From the NCBI GenBank assembly GCA_002270295.1, contig NISF01000008.1:62001-126000 (forward strand): a DNA stretch of 64,000 nucleotides. The letters are read 5' to 3'. Below the pieces are notes generated by a model. It did no database searches. It had not been told where the DNA came from and worked only from the letters and a program-made list of their open reading frames with translations. Shown here piece after piece: positions 7,959 to 16,767 of the stretch. This DNA comes from Enterobacter sp. 10-1. Lineage in GTDB: Bacteria; Pseudomonadota; Gammaproteobacteria; Enterobacterales; Enterobacteriaceae. Position 1 is the stretch's first letter. Each line of letters begins with the position of its first letter. A program made the position numbers and the translations under genes.

Positions 7959-9255
7959 AACTCTGACAGCCGTCGGGCTTTCGCTCGCGCTGAGCGGCGC
8001 GGCGCTGGCGAAAGAGAAGATCGATTTCATGTTCCCGGCGCCGGTAGACGGCAAGCTGACCATGGAGATGACCCGCGTCATCAAGGCCTTTAACGACTCG
8101 CAGCAGGACGTGGAAGTGCGCGGGATCTTTACCGGCAACTACGACACCACCAAGATCAAAGCCGAGTCGGCGCAGAAGGCCGGGCAGCCGCCGGCGCTGG
8201 TGATTATGTCCGCCAACTTCACCACCGACCTGGCGCTCAAGGATGAGATCCTGCCGATGGACGAGCTGTTCAAATACGGCGACCAGAAGGCCGGGGATTT
8301 CCTGGTCAACGAGTTCTGGCCGGCGATGCACAAAAACGCCCAGGTGATGGGCACCACTTACGCCATTCCGTTCCATAACTCGACGCCGATCCTCTACTAC
8401 AACAAAACCCTGTTCGAGCAGGCCGGGATCAAGCAGCCGCCGCAGACCTGGGCCGAGCTGCTGGCGGATGCCAAAAAGCTGACCGACGAGAGCAAAGGCC
8501 AGTGGGGCATTATGCTGCCGTCCACCAACGACGACTACGGCGGCTGGATCTTCTCGGCGCTGGTGCGCGCCAACGGTGGGAAATACTTTAACGAAGACTA
8601 TCCTGGCGAAGTCTATTACAACGCCCCGACCACCATCGGCGCCCTGCGCTTCTGGCAGAACCTGGTGTATCAGGACAAGGTGATGCCCTCCGGCGTGCTC
8701 AACTCGAAGCAGATCAGCGCGTCGTTCTTCTCCGGCAAGGTCGGGATGGCGATGCTGAGCACCGGCGCGCTGGGCTTTATGCGCGAAAACAGCAAAGACT
8801 TCGAGCTCGGCGTGGCGATGCTGCCGGCCAAAGAGCAGCGCGCGGTGCCGATCGGCGGCGCCAGCCTGGTGAGCTTTAAAGGCATTTCCGACGAGCAGAA
8901 AAAGGCGGCGTATCAGTTCCTGACCTGGCTCGTCAGCCCGCAGGTCAACGGCGAGTGGAGCCGCTTTACCGGCTACTTCTCACCGCGCAAAGCCGCCTAC
9001 GATACGCCGGAAATGAAGGCCTATCTGCAGCAGGACCCGCGAGCGGCCATCGCCCTGGAGCAGCTGAAATACGCCCATCCGTGGTACTCCACCTGGGAAA
9101 CCGTCGCCGTACGTAAGGCGATGGAAAACCAGCTGGCGGCGGTAGTCAACGATGCGAAGGTCACCCCGGAAGCGGCGGCCCAGGCCGCACAGAAAGAGGC
9201 CGATGCCCTGATGAAGCCGTACGTAGATAAAACCGCTCTCGCGGAGATAAAGTAA
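7951..9255 (+). CDS. Periplasmic solute-binding protein of the GpdQ-linked importer
   Basis: Family 1 extracellular solute-binding protein, 434 residues, with a Sec signal peptide (MLKTLTAVGLSLALSGAALA, cleavage likely before KEK). It resembles UgpB in length and fold family and would deliver ligand to the two permeases. ATG 7951 is preferred over an upstream in-frame start because it follows a CCAGGAGA Shine-Dalgarno and begins a proper signal sequence. Last gene of the operon, followed by a strong terminator. The ligand is not proven; glycerophosphodiesters are inferred from gpdQ and the Pho box. Confidence 0.9.
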   Translation: MLKTLTAVGLSLALSGAALAKEKIDFMFPAPVDGKLTMEMTRVIKAFNDSQQDVEVRGIFTGNYDTTKIKAESAQKAGQPPALVIMSANFTTDLALKDEILPMDELFKYGDQKAGDFLVNEFWPAMHKNAQVMGTTYAIPFHNSTPILYYNKTLFEQAGIKQPPQTWAELLADAKKLTDESKGQWGIMLPSTNDDYGGWIFSALVRANGGKYFNEDYPGEVYYNAPTTIGALRFWQNLVYQDKVMPSGVLNSKQISASFFSGKVGMAMLSTGALGFMRENSKDFELGVAMLPAKEQRAVPIGGASLVSFKGISDEQKKAAYQFLTWLVSPQVNGEWSRFTGYFSPRKAAYDTPEMKAYLQQDPRAAIALEQLKYAHPWYSTWETVAVRKAMENQLAAVVNDAKVTPEAAAQAAQKEADALMKPYVDKTALAEIK

Positions 9256-9262
9256 GCCCCCA

Positions 9263-9313
9263 CCTCGTCGCCCCGACGGCCGCACCGCGCTGAGCGGGGC
9301 GACGAGGAGTTTT
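9263..9313 (+). terminator. Rho-independent terminator of the gpdQ operon
   Basis: CCTCGTCGCCCCG (9263-9275) and CGGGGCGACGAGG (9295-9307) form a perfect 13-bp stem, followed by AGTTTT. Confidence 0.75.
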
Positions 9314-9387
9314 CACCCCAGCCGTTTGATTTTTCAGCCTAAAAAGGGTACTTTTTCACCCTCTCCCCGCGTGAATGGTCGTACATT

Positions 9388-10146
9388 ATGCCTATTATTC
9401 AGTCTGTTGAACGTGCTTTGACGATCCTCGATCTGTTTAACGACCAGGCGAAGGAGCTCAAAATCACCGACATCAGCAAGCAAATGGGCCTGAGCAAAAG
9501 CACGCTCCATTCGCTGCTCAAAACTCTGCAGCTGCACGGCTATATCGATCAGAACCCGGAAAACGGCAAATACCGCCTCGGCATGAAGCTGGTGGAGCGC
9601 GGCCACTTTGTGGTGGGCTCAATGGATATCCGCCAGAAGGCGAAAAGCTGGCTGACGGAGCTATCCCGAAATACCGGGCAAACCACTCATCTCGGTATTC
9701 TCGACGGCCATGAAGGCGTCTATATCGAGAAGATCGAAGGCCGGCTTGCCGCCATCGCCTACTCGCGTATTGGCCGCCGCCTGCCGGTGCACGCCACCGC
9801 CATCGGCAAGGTGCTGATTGCCTGGCTGGGCGACGCGGAGCTGAATACCCTGCTCGAAGGCTATCAGTACACGCCCTTCACGCCCGCGACTATCACCTCC
9901 CGCGAGGCGCTGCTGGAGATATTGGCGCAAACCCGCGCCCAGGGCTACGCCCTGGATAGCGAAGAGAACGAACAGGGCGTACGCTGCGTGGCGGTACCGG
10001 TGTGGAATCATGAATCGCGGGTGATTGCCGCGCTAAGCCTCTCCACGCTCACCTCACGGGTGGACGATGACGAGCTTGTCCGCTACCGGCTGCAGCTGGA
10101 AGAGGCCGGGCGCCAGCTGTCAAAAGCGCTGGGCTACCCGGCCTGA
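9388..10146 (+). CDS. xynR: IclR-family regulator XynR (YagI)
   Basis: IclR-type regulator, 252 residues: winged helix at about 5-65 (DISKQMGLSKSTLHSLLKTL) and an effector-binding domain at about 80-250. It closely matches E. coli YagI/XynR, the xylonate-responsive regulator of yagEF, in length and sequence as I recall it. It is convergent with yagH, exactly as in the E. coli CP4-6 yagEFGHI cluster. It probably controls the leftward yagEFGH genes. Control of the gpdQ operon is less likely because that operon ends in a terminator and has its own Pho-like promoter. Confidence 0.88.
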   Translation: MPIIQSVERALTILDLFNDQAKELKITDISKQMGLSKSTLHSLLKTLQLHGYIDQNPENGKYRLGMKLVERGHFVVGSMDIRQKAKSWLTELSRNTGQTTHLGILDGHEGVYIEKIEGRLAAIAYSRIGRRLPVHATAIGKVLIAWLGDAELNTLLEGYQYTPFTPATITSREALLEILAQTRAQGYALDSEENEQGVRCVAVPVWNHESRVIAALSLSTLTSRVDDDELVRYRLQLEEAGRQLSKALGYPA

Positions 10147-10155
10147 TGGCCTGGT

Positions 10156-10180
10156 CCGCTACCGGCAGGGCAGGTAGCGG
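10156..10180. terminator. Bidirectional hairpin between xynR and yagH
   Basis: CCGCTACC (10156-10163) and GGTAGCGG (10173-10180) form an 8-bp stem in the 12-bp convergent gap and the yagH 3' end; it includes the yagH stop codon. Confidence 0.5.
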
Positions 10181-11775
10181 AAGTAGTCAAAATCAGCGTA
10201 GCAGCCGTCGCCGCTGATATCCTCGCAGTGCAGGCCGACGAACGCCCCGGTAAAGAACCCGCGGCCGCCGATATAGTCGTCCGACAGTTTCCACGCCGCG
10301 TAGTCGATCGGCACCCGGTGCCAGTTCTCGCCGTCAAACGAATAGCTATAGCGGTACACCAGATGGTCAACGTCCACCCGCAGCCACACGCTCTGCGCCT
10401 CATCCGGCACCGGGATCGGCTGGTCGTGCAGCGGCCAGGACGGGACGTTGTGGTCGAGCTGCAGCACCTTCAGCGTCCTGCCCCGCCCCTCCTCGAAATC
10501 GACAAAACAGTAGCTCCAGTTTTTGGTGTTGTAATAGCAGGTTAACCCCGCGCTCTGCTGGAAGTTCTCCGGCGCAAACTCCATCCGCGTTTCGGCGCGG
10601 AAGGCAAAGTGCTGCCAGCGCCGCGCCACGGTGGACTGGGTAAAGGTGGAGTTAAGCGAATCGTTGCCGTACAGGCGCAGATAGCCCGGCCGGGCGCTGA
10701 GGGAGCCGAGCGTCTGGTCAAAGGGAATACGCAGGGTTTGCAGCTCCGGGTCGAGAGTCGCGCCGTCGAACTCATCGCACCACGCCGACTCTGCCGGCGC
10801 CTGGCTTTCCGTCATCTGCGGCCCCGGCACCGTCAGCGCCGCGTGTTTACCGCCTTCGATGACCGGCCAGCCGTCGCGCCAGGCGACGGGCGTAATGCCG
10901 GTTTCACGCCCCAGCGAGCAGTAGCCGCGCCCGCCGGATGCCAGCAGCGGTACGCCGGGCAGGCGCTGCGGGCGGCCGGTGAGATACGCCATATACCATT
11001 CGCCGGTATGCGTCTCCAGCAGCGAACCGTGGCCGCTTTTCTGCAGCGGATTCTCCGGCAGATGCCAGCTGCTCATCAGCGTCACCTCAGGAGACAGCTC
11101 ATAGGGCCCGTCGATATTTTTCGCCCGCAGCACCACCACCGCGTGCTCGTAGCTGGTGCCGCCCTCCGCCACCAGCAGGTAGTACCAGCCCTCTTTGCGG
11201 TACAGGTGCGCCCCTTCGGTATAGCGCAGCCCGGTGCCGGTAAACAGGGTTTTACGCTGCGGCGACAGGGTCCGGGTCTGCGGGAAATACTCCTGCAGGA
11301 CGATGGTACAGTGCGGATCGCTGTGGTGGCGCGGCCCCCACGGGCGGTAGATGTAGTATTTTCGGCCGTCGCTATCGTGAAACAGCGACGGGTCAAACCC
11401 GCCGTTGCCCATCGCAATCGGCTCGCTCCACGGGCCTTCGACGGAGGGGGCGGTCACCAGATAGTTGCGGCCGTTTTTCCACGGCGAGTCGACGATTTTC
11501 ACATCGGTATACAGCAGCCAGAACAGGCCGTCGGCGTAGCTCAGACACGGCGCCCAGATGCCGCCAGAGTCAGGATTGCCTTTCATATCCAGCATCGACA
11601 CGCGATCCAGCGGCGTGCTGACCAGCGACCAGTTTTTCAAATCCCGCGAGTGGTAAATACGCACGCCCGGAAACCACTCAAAGGTGGAGGTCGCGATGTA
11701 GTAATCCTCGCCCTGCCGGCACAGCGACGGGTCGGGGTTGAAACCGGTCAAAATCGGGTTAGTAATCGTGTACAT
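10159..11775 (-). CDS. yagH: GH43 beta-xylosidase (YagH/XynB type)
   Basis: Cytoplasmic glycoside hydrolase family 43 enzyme, 538 residues, releasing xylose from xylosides or short xylo-oligosaccharides. The five-bladed propeller carries the three catalytic acids: Asp15 (NPDPSL, general base), Asp128 (GGFDPSLF) and Glu187 (YTEGAHLY, general acid). A C-terminal beta-sandwich covers about 330-538. No signal peptide, consistent with hydrolysis after uptake by the adjacent transporter, whose gene ends 12 bp upstream. Orthologous to E. coli YagH by order and length. Arabinofuranosidase side activity is common in this family. Confidence 0.92.
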   Translation of the reverse strand: MYTITNPILTGFNPDPSLCRQGEDYYIATSTFEWFPGVRIYHSRDLKNWSLVSTPLDRVSMLDMKGNPDSGGIWAPCLSYADGLFWLLYTDVKIVDSPWKNGRNYLVTAPSVEGPWSEPIAMGNGGFDPSLFHDSDGRKYYIYRPWGPRHHSDPHCTIVLQEYFPQTRTLSPQRKTLFTGTGLRYTEGAHLYRKEGWYYLLVAEGGTSYEHAVVVLRAKNIDGPYELSPEVTLMSSWHLPENPLQKSGHGSLLETHTGEWYMAYLTGRPQRLPGVPLLASGGRGYCSLGRETGITPVAWRDGWPVIEGGKHAALTVPGPQMTESQAPAESAWCDEFDGATLDPELQTLRIPFDQTLGSLSARPGYLRLYGNDSLNSTFTQSTVARRWQHFAFRAETRMEFAPENFQQSAGLTCYYNTKNWSYCFVDFEEGRGRTLKVLQLDHNVPSWPLHDQPIPVPDEAQSVWLRVDVDHLVYRYSYSFDGENWHRVPIDYAAWKLSDDYIGGRGFFTGAFVGLHCEDISGDGCYADFDYFRYLPCR

Positions 11776-11787
11776 ATTGCCTCCCTC

Positions 11788-13167
11788 TTAATTGGATGCT
11801 GCGGCCGCTGCGGCGGGAACGTCTTCATTCTGCGCCGCGCGATGCTTACGTAACTGCTGGCTGATGGCCTCAACGCGCTCATCGCTCAGCTTGTAGAGTG
11901 AAAGCATGATGAACATGCCGACGTAGAGCATCACCGGCACCACGCAGAACAGGATTTTAATGGTGGTGAGCACCTCAAGCGGCTGCACGCTGCTGCTGGC
12001 GGAGTAGTTCACAAAGGCGAGAACCCAGCCCACCACCGCGCCGCCGATCGCCAGGCCGATCTTCAGGCTGAACAGATAGGTGGAGAACACCAGCCCGTCG
12101 AGGCGGCGGCCGCTGCGGCTCTCTTCATAATCCACCACGTCGGAGGCCATCAGCCACTGCAGCGGCGTGGTGGTGTTAAAGATGAACAGGAAAACGATGT
12201 TGAGCGCGAAAATCAGCCCAATCTGTTCGGCAGGGATAAAGAACAGCAGCAGGCTTAACAGCGAATAGATAACGATAATTCCTTTGAAGGCCTTCACCCG
12301 ATCGAAGCGCCCCAGCAGGCGCGACGAGGCCAGCGAGCCGAACATGGTGGCAATGCTGCCGTACAGCAGAAACTGCATCGCCATCTCCGGGTGATCCATC
12401 ACGTATTTGACGAAGTAGAGCGTCGCCCCGCCGCGCACCACGTTGGAACAGGTCGCCATCATTTTGAAGGCGCACATGATCCGCCACTGGCTATTGCCGA
12501 ACAGCAGCCGAAGATCTTTCATCACCGAGGCGCCCGGCTGCACTTCGAAGGTGTAGCGCTCTTTGGTAGTAAAGAAGCAGACGTACAGCAGCGCCACGCC
12601 GGTCAGCCCCAGCACGCACATCGCGCCAAAGTAGCCCACCTGCTCGTTGCCCTTGCCGATGATCCCCACCAGCGGCAGCGCGATACCGCTGATCGCCAGC
12701 GATCCGGCGGCGGCGAGGAAAAAGCGCCACGACTGCAGCGTGTGGCGCTCTTTCGGATCGGCGGTGATCACCCCCGGCATCGCGCAGTAGGGCACGTTGA
12801 CGAAGGTGTACACCAGCGTCAGCAGGATATAGGTGATGCTGGCATAGATGATTTTACCCTGCGCGGAGAAGTCCGGCGTGTAGAAGGTCAGCATGCAGAC
12901 AAGGCCAAACGGGATCGCTCCCCACAGCAGGAACGGGCGGAACTGACCGTGGCGGGTGCGGGTGCGATCCACCAGCAGCCCCATCAGCGGATCGGTAACG
13001 GCATCCAGCACGCGTGAAACTAAAAACAGCGTTCCCATTACGCCGGCGGAGAGCCCAAAGACGTCGGTATAGAAATAGGCCAACAGGAACATCGTCGCCT
13101 GCCAGACAAAGCCGCAGGCGGTGTCACCCAGCCCGTAGCCAATTTTATCTTTCATGGTCAATTGCAT
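11788..13167 (-). CDS. yagG: GPH-family xyloside transporter (YagG type)
   Basis: Inner-membrane sugar:cation symporter of 459 residues with about 12 membrane segments. Family motifs include the early DKIGYGLGDTACGFVW and DAVTDPLMGLLVDRTRTRHGQFRPFLLW. It imports xylosides or xylo-oligosaccharides for YagH. Start ATG 13167 follows GGGGATAA; the longer TTG-initiated form is rejected. It is probably co-transcribed with yagH, with its own promoter in the 359-bp gap before yagF. Confidence 0.92.
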   Translation of the reverse strand: MQLTMKDKIGYGLGDTACGFVWQATMFLLAYFYTDVFGLSAGVMGTLFLVSRVLDAVTDPLMGLLVDRTRTRHGQFRPFLLWGAIPFGLVCMLTFYTPDFSAQGKIIYASITYILLTLVYTFVNVPYCAMPGVITADPKERHTLQSWRFFLAAAGSLAISGIALPLVGIIGKGNEQVGYFGAMCVLGLTGVALLYVCFFTTKERYTFEVQPGASVMKDLRLLFGNSQWRIMCAFKMMATCSNVVRGGATLYFVKYVMDHPEMAMQFLLYGSIATMFGSLASSRLLGRFDRVKAFKGIIVIYSLLSLLLFFIPAEQIGLIFALNIVFLFIFNTTTPLQWLMASDVVDYEESRSGRRLDGLVFSTYLFSLKIGLAIGGAVVGWVLAFVNYSASSSVQPLEVLTTIKILFCVVPVMLYVGMFIMLSLYKLSDERVEAISQQLRKHRAAQNEDVPAAAAAASN

Positions 13168-13526
13168 ATTTATCCCCAACCCCAGAGAGTGGAATGATGC
13201 AAACGTCAGGGGCCTGAAGAGGGCAAAAAAATACCCGCTGCGTCGTCAGGAAAACACCCGTGATGCGTGTGCCTAATTCACGTTTTCGTGTTAACAGAGT
13301 GTAATTAGGCGATCGTTTTTACAACAATGACCATTTTTAATTTATGAATTATGTTTTTTTGTTTTTGTGATTACGGTCGGTATAAAGATGAAACTGAAAA
13401 AAATATTTTTAGCTTTTATTTTTAATAGCTTATTGAATAATAAAATTCTCAAAAAATAGTCTTTTTAAGGAAACGAAAATTCGCCCGCGGAATATTTTCC
13501 GCAGGCTAAAATTAACGCTTATTTAT
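13168..13526. other. AT-rich gap between yagF and yagG
   Basis: A 359-bp gap, noticeably AT-rich at 13320-13470 compared with its neighbours, in same-direction (leftward) genes. It probably holds the yagGH promoter and the yagF 3' end. I see no coding capacity and no copy of the palindrome found before yagE. Confidence 0.5.
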
Positions 13527-15494
13527 TTATAAACCGAGGGCTTTTTTACCGGCGTTAATAACCTCAATAATTTTATCGGTATCATAAATACAGCCTTTCC
13601 AGGTGCCGCCGCTCACCGACTGCAGCGCGGCCCAGAGGCGCGTATCGTCCGGTAAAAAATCATGGGCGTGCAAATCCGGATGCGGCGCTCTCGCCGCCAG
13701 CTCCGCGGCGCCCTCCTCCACCGTCAGGCGCGCCTCCGCCGTGCCGATAAAGTTCACGCTGCCGGTCAGGGCAAGACGGTCGACCACGATCTCGATAATG
13801 TCGTTATCGCGCAGCCTGCCGATGGGCCCGCCCGCCAGCGCCTCGGGCGCCACGTGGCCAAAACAGGCGCCGGTAGAGACACCGGAGAAGCGGGCATCGG
13901 TGATCAGCGAAACCGTTTTTCCCCACGAAACGTGCTTCAGCGCCGAGGTGAGCTGGTAGGTCTCCTCCATGCCGGTACCGGACGGCCCGCCGCCGATCAC
14001 CACCATAATATCGCCCCGCTCAATCTCGCCGTTTTTAATGGCCCCGATCGCCCGCGCCTCCGAGACAAATACCCGCGCCCGGCCGGTGTGGCGGTACACG
14101 CCGTCGTCGTCCACCACCGACGGGTCAATGGCGGTGGCTTTGATCACCGACCCTTCCGGCGCGATGTTGCCCACCGGGAAGGCCACCGTCGAGGTGAGCC
14201 CTTTCGCTTTAGCGCGCTTCGGCGGCAGGATCACGTCATCCGGATCGACGCCGTCCTGCTCCAGCAGGCACTGGCGGAACTTCTGCCGACGCTCCGAGGC
14301 CTGCCACCAGTCGAGGTTTTCCCCGACCGTCTGGCCCGTGACCGTCATGGCATCCAGGTGCAGCAGGCCGAGATCGCGCAGATGCAGCATCACCTCCGGC
14401 ACGCCGCCGGCGAGGAACGCGCGCACCGTCGGATGATAGTCCGGGCCGTTGGGCAGCACGCTGACCAGCCGCGGGACCTTACGGTTGATGCGCGTCCAGT
14501 GCTCGACGTCGGGAATGGTGCAGCCCGCCGCGTGGGCAACGGCCGGGATATGCAGCAGCAGATTGGTTGAGCCGCCAAACGCGGCGTGGAGCACCATCGC
14601 ATTTTCGATGGCCTTATCGGTCAGGATCTCGCGGGTGGTAATGCCGCGATTATCCAGCTCGCTCACCGCCCGCGCCGACTGGCGGGAGATCTCCAGCCAT
14701 ACGTCCTGCCCGGACGGGGCCAGCGCCGAGTGCGGCAACGCCATTCCCAGCGCCTCCGCCACCACCTGCGAGGTGCCGGCGGTGCCTAAAAACTGGCAGC
14801 CGCCGCCCGGCGACGCGCAGGCCCGGCAGCCTAATTCCGCCGCTTCCTGCAGCGACAGCTCGTGGTTGGCGTAGCGTGCGCCGATGGTCTGCACCTTTCC
14901 GGCATCTTCGCCAAAGGTTGGCGGCAGCGTCGCTCCGCCGGGCACGAGGATCGTCGGCAGATTATGCATCGCCGCCAGCGCGATCATGGTCGCGGGCAGC
15001 CCCTTGTCGCAGGTGGCGACGCCGATCACCGCGCGTCGGGTAGGCAGAGAGCGGATCAGGCGGCGAAACACGATCGCCGCGTCGTTGCGATACGGCAGGG
15101 AGTCGAACATCCCGTGGGTGCCCTGGGAGCGTCCGTCGCACGGATCGCTGACGAAGGCGGCGAAGGGAATGCCGCCGCTGCGGGTGATCTCTTTTGCCGC
15201 CGCCTGCATCTGCAGGCCAATCTCCCAGTGCCCGGTATGGTAGCCCAGCGCGATCGGTCGGCCGTCGCCCGCGCGAATCCCGCCCTGGGTGCCGACGATC
15301 AGTACCTCTTTTCCCGTCAGCTTATTGGCGTCCCAGCCCATACCGGCGTTTTGCGTCATGCCGAACAGGTTGCCGCTCGGCGACTCCATCAGCATTTGCG
15401 GCGTCAGCGGCAGCGCGCCCTGAGGGCCTGCGGCATGGGTGGTGACCGCATAGAATGCATCGTCCTGCGGGGTGAAAATCTTGTCGATGGTCAT
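13527..15494 (-). CDS. yagF: D-xylonate dehydratase (YagF/YjhG)
   Basis: IlvD/Edd-family iron-sulfur dehydratase of 655 residues converting D-xylonate to 2-keto-3-deoxy-D-xylonate. The length and sequence match the YjhG/YagF subfamily, which is longer than typical IlvD (about 570). Likely cluster and metal-binding cysteines occur in [21 protein letters not shown] and [14 protein letters not shown]. The C-terminal swivelling domain contains [11 protein letters not shown]. It follows yagE by 14 bp in one transcript. Together with YagE it forms the non-phosphorylative xylonate route to pyruvate and glycolaldehyde. Confidence 0.95.
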   Translation of the reverse strand: MTIDKIFTPQDDAFYAVTTHAAGPQGALPLTPQMLMESPSGNLFGMTQNAGMGWDANKLTGKEVLIVGTQGGIRAGDGRPIALGYHTGHWEIGLQMQAAAKEITRSGGIPFAAFVSDPCDGRSQGTHGMFDSLPYRNDAAIVFRRLIRSLPTRRAVIGVATCDKGLPATMIALAAMHNLPTILVPGGATLPPTFGEDAGKVQTIGARYANHELSLQEAAELGCRACASPGGGCQFLGTAGTSQVVAEALGMALPHSALAPSGQDVWLEISRQSARAVSELDNRGITTREILTDKAIENAMVLHAAFGGSTNLLLHIPAVAHAAGCTIPDVEHWTRINRKVPRLVSVLPNGPDYHPTVRAFLAGGVPEVMLHLRDLGLLHLDAMTVTGQTVGENLDWWQASERRQKFRQCLLEQDGVDPDDVILPPKRAKAKGLTSTVAFPVGNIAPEGSVIKATAIDPSVVDDDGVYRHTGRARVFVSEARAIGAIKNGEIERGDIMVVIGGGPSGTGMEETYQLTSALKHVSWGKTVSLITDARFSGVSTGACFGHVAPEALAGGPIGRLRDNDIIEIVVDRLALTGSVNFIGTAEARLTVEEGAAELAARAPHPDLHAHDFLPDDTRLWAALQSVSGGTWKGCIYDTDKIIEVINAGKKALGL

Positions 15495-15508
15495 CGTTTT
15501 TTTCCGTT

Positions 15509-16417
15509 TCAGCAGAGCTTGAGCCGTTGCAGCAGCGCTTTGAGCTGCGCCTTACCCGCGTCATCCAGCGGCGAGGCCGGCGGCAGCACGTGCGTGGACA
15601 GCGGCCGGCCGCACAGGACCGTCGCCTCTTTAATCACGTTCACGAACGGCGTATCGAGCTGGTAGATCTGCGGAATTTGCAGCAGCGTCTGATGATAGTG
15701 CGCCGCCTGCGCCAGGTCGCCGTCGCGGAAGGCCTGCAGCAGCTTCACCGACAGCTGCGGCGCAAAGTTAACGCTGGCCGAGATCGCCCCGTCGCCGCCC
15801 AGCAGCAGCGTATTGAACAGGTGATCGTCGTAGCCGCAGAGCACCGAGAAGTTCGGGTGCGCCGATTTTACGATCAGGATCATGCTGCGCAGGTGGGCAA
15901 CGGAATCGATGGTGTCCTTGATGCCGACGATATTGCTGCGTGAATCCGCCAGCGTTTTGACCAGCGCTGGCGTCAGGTCCTGGCCGCTGAGCGCCGGGAA
16001 GTTATACAGGATCACCGGCAGCGTGACGCAGTCCGCCACCTGCTGGTAGTAACGAATCAGGTTCTGTTCCGACACTTTCCAGTAGTAAGGGTTAATCACC
16101 ACAATGCCGTCAGCTCCCGCCGCCTGGGCATGCTGGCTGAGCTCAATGGTCTCACGCGCATTGGTGCCGCCGGTGCCAATCAGAACCGGCACCCGCCGAT
16201 CGACGTGGCCGATAGCGAATGCCGCGATCGCCTTACGCTCTTCGGCGTTGAGCTGCGAGAACTCCCCGCCGCTGCCGAGAAAGAACAGGCCGTCAACGCC
16301 CGCGGCGATCGTATCGTCGATAAGCGCCGCGAAGCCCTGCTTATCAAGCTGGCCGTCGGCGGTAAAGATGGTAGAAACAGGCGGAATAATCCCTGAGAAC
16401 TGCACGGTCTGCTGCAT
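15509..16417 (-). CDS. yagE: 2-keto-3-deoxy-D-xylonate aldolase (YagE/YjhH)
   Basis: DHDPS/NAL-family class I aldolase cleaving 2-keto-3-deoxyxylonate into pyruvate and glycolaldehyde. The Schiff-base lysine is in VGIKDTIDS and the partner tyrosine in [10 protein letters not shown]. The carboxylate-binding GSGGEF motif is also present. ATG 16417 gives 302 residues, the length I recall for E. coli YagE, and follows AAGGGGATCTC. The upstream ATG at 16438 lacks a Shine-Dalgarno and abuts the palindromic operator. First gene of the leftward yagEF operon. Confidence 0.94.
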   Translation of the reverse strand: MQQTVQFSGIIPPVSTIFTADGQLDKQGFAALIDDTIAAGVDGLFFLGSGGEFSQLNAEERKAIAAFAIGHVDRRVPVLIGTGGTNARETIELSQHAQAAGADGIVVINPYYWKVSEQNLIRYYQQVADCVTLPVILYNFPALSGQDLTPALVKTLADSRSNIVGIKDTIDSVAHLRSMILIVKSAHPNFSVLCGYDDHLFNTLLLGGDGAISASVNFAPQLSVKLLQAFRDGDLAQAAHYHQTLLQIPQIYQLDTPFVNVIKEATVLCGRPLSTHVLPPASPLDDAGKAQLKALLQRLKLC

Positions 16418-16439
16418 GAGATCCCCTTGCTGATGCATT

Positions 16440-16458
16440 TGTTCTACATTATAGAACA
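16440..16458. promoter_or_regulatory. Palindromic operator candidate before yagE (XynR?)
   Basis: TGTTCTA-CATTA-TAGAACA is a perfect 7+5+7 inverted repeat, 22 bp upstream of the yagE start, followed by an isolated half-like TGTTCGT (16460-16466). An IclR-type dimer site is plausible and XynR is the obvious candidate. Palindrome seen; binder inferred. Confidence 0.55.
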
Positions 16459-16767
16459 GTGTTCGTTTATTTAACGATCATACTATGCTGCGAGGAAAGG
16501 CAAGGTAAATGGGGTTGCGGGCGCAGGTGCCCGTTTTTCAGGCTGGATCACAAAATGCTGCAACGGCGCTGATTCATAGCCCCGGTAAGCGCAGCGGAAG
16601 CGGGGAGAATACCAGGACGGTGCCAGCCCGGATTCCCGCCGGGCGCAGCGCCAGCAGGGGAAATCCCCGGAAGCGTTGCACAGCGCCAGTCCAGGCAGCA
16701 GGGAGCCGGGCCCACATCCCCGCAAGGCGGCGCGGCGCCTGCGGGGATTTTCCGAGGTAACGCTGAC
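16459..16767. other. Gap between yagE and iolT with GC-rich palindromes
   Basis: About 310 bp. The right side is GC-rich with REP-like palindromic pieces, including a perfect ATCCCCGCA/TGCGGGGAT stem (16716-16748) just beyond the iolT stop, probably ending the iol transcript. The left side must contain the yagE promoter. No gene seen. Confidence 0.5.

Noticed and set aside
10609-11853. 414-codon open frame antisense to yagH
   Set aside because: Shadow frame; the GH43 catalytic residues are on the other strand.
16418-16438. Upstream ATG for yagE adding seven residues
   Set aside because: It has no ribosome binding site and abuts the palindromic operator, whereas ATG 16417 has a good GGGG Shine-Dalgarno.
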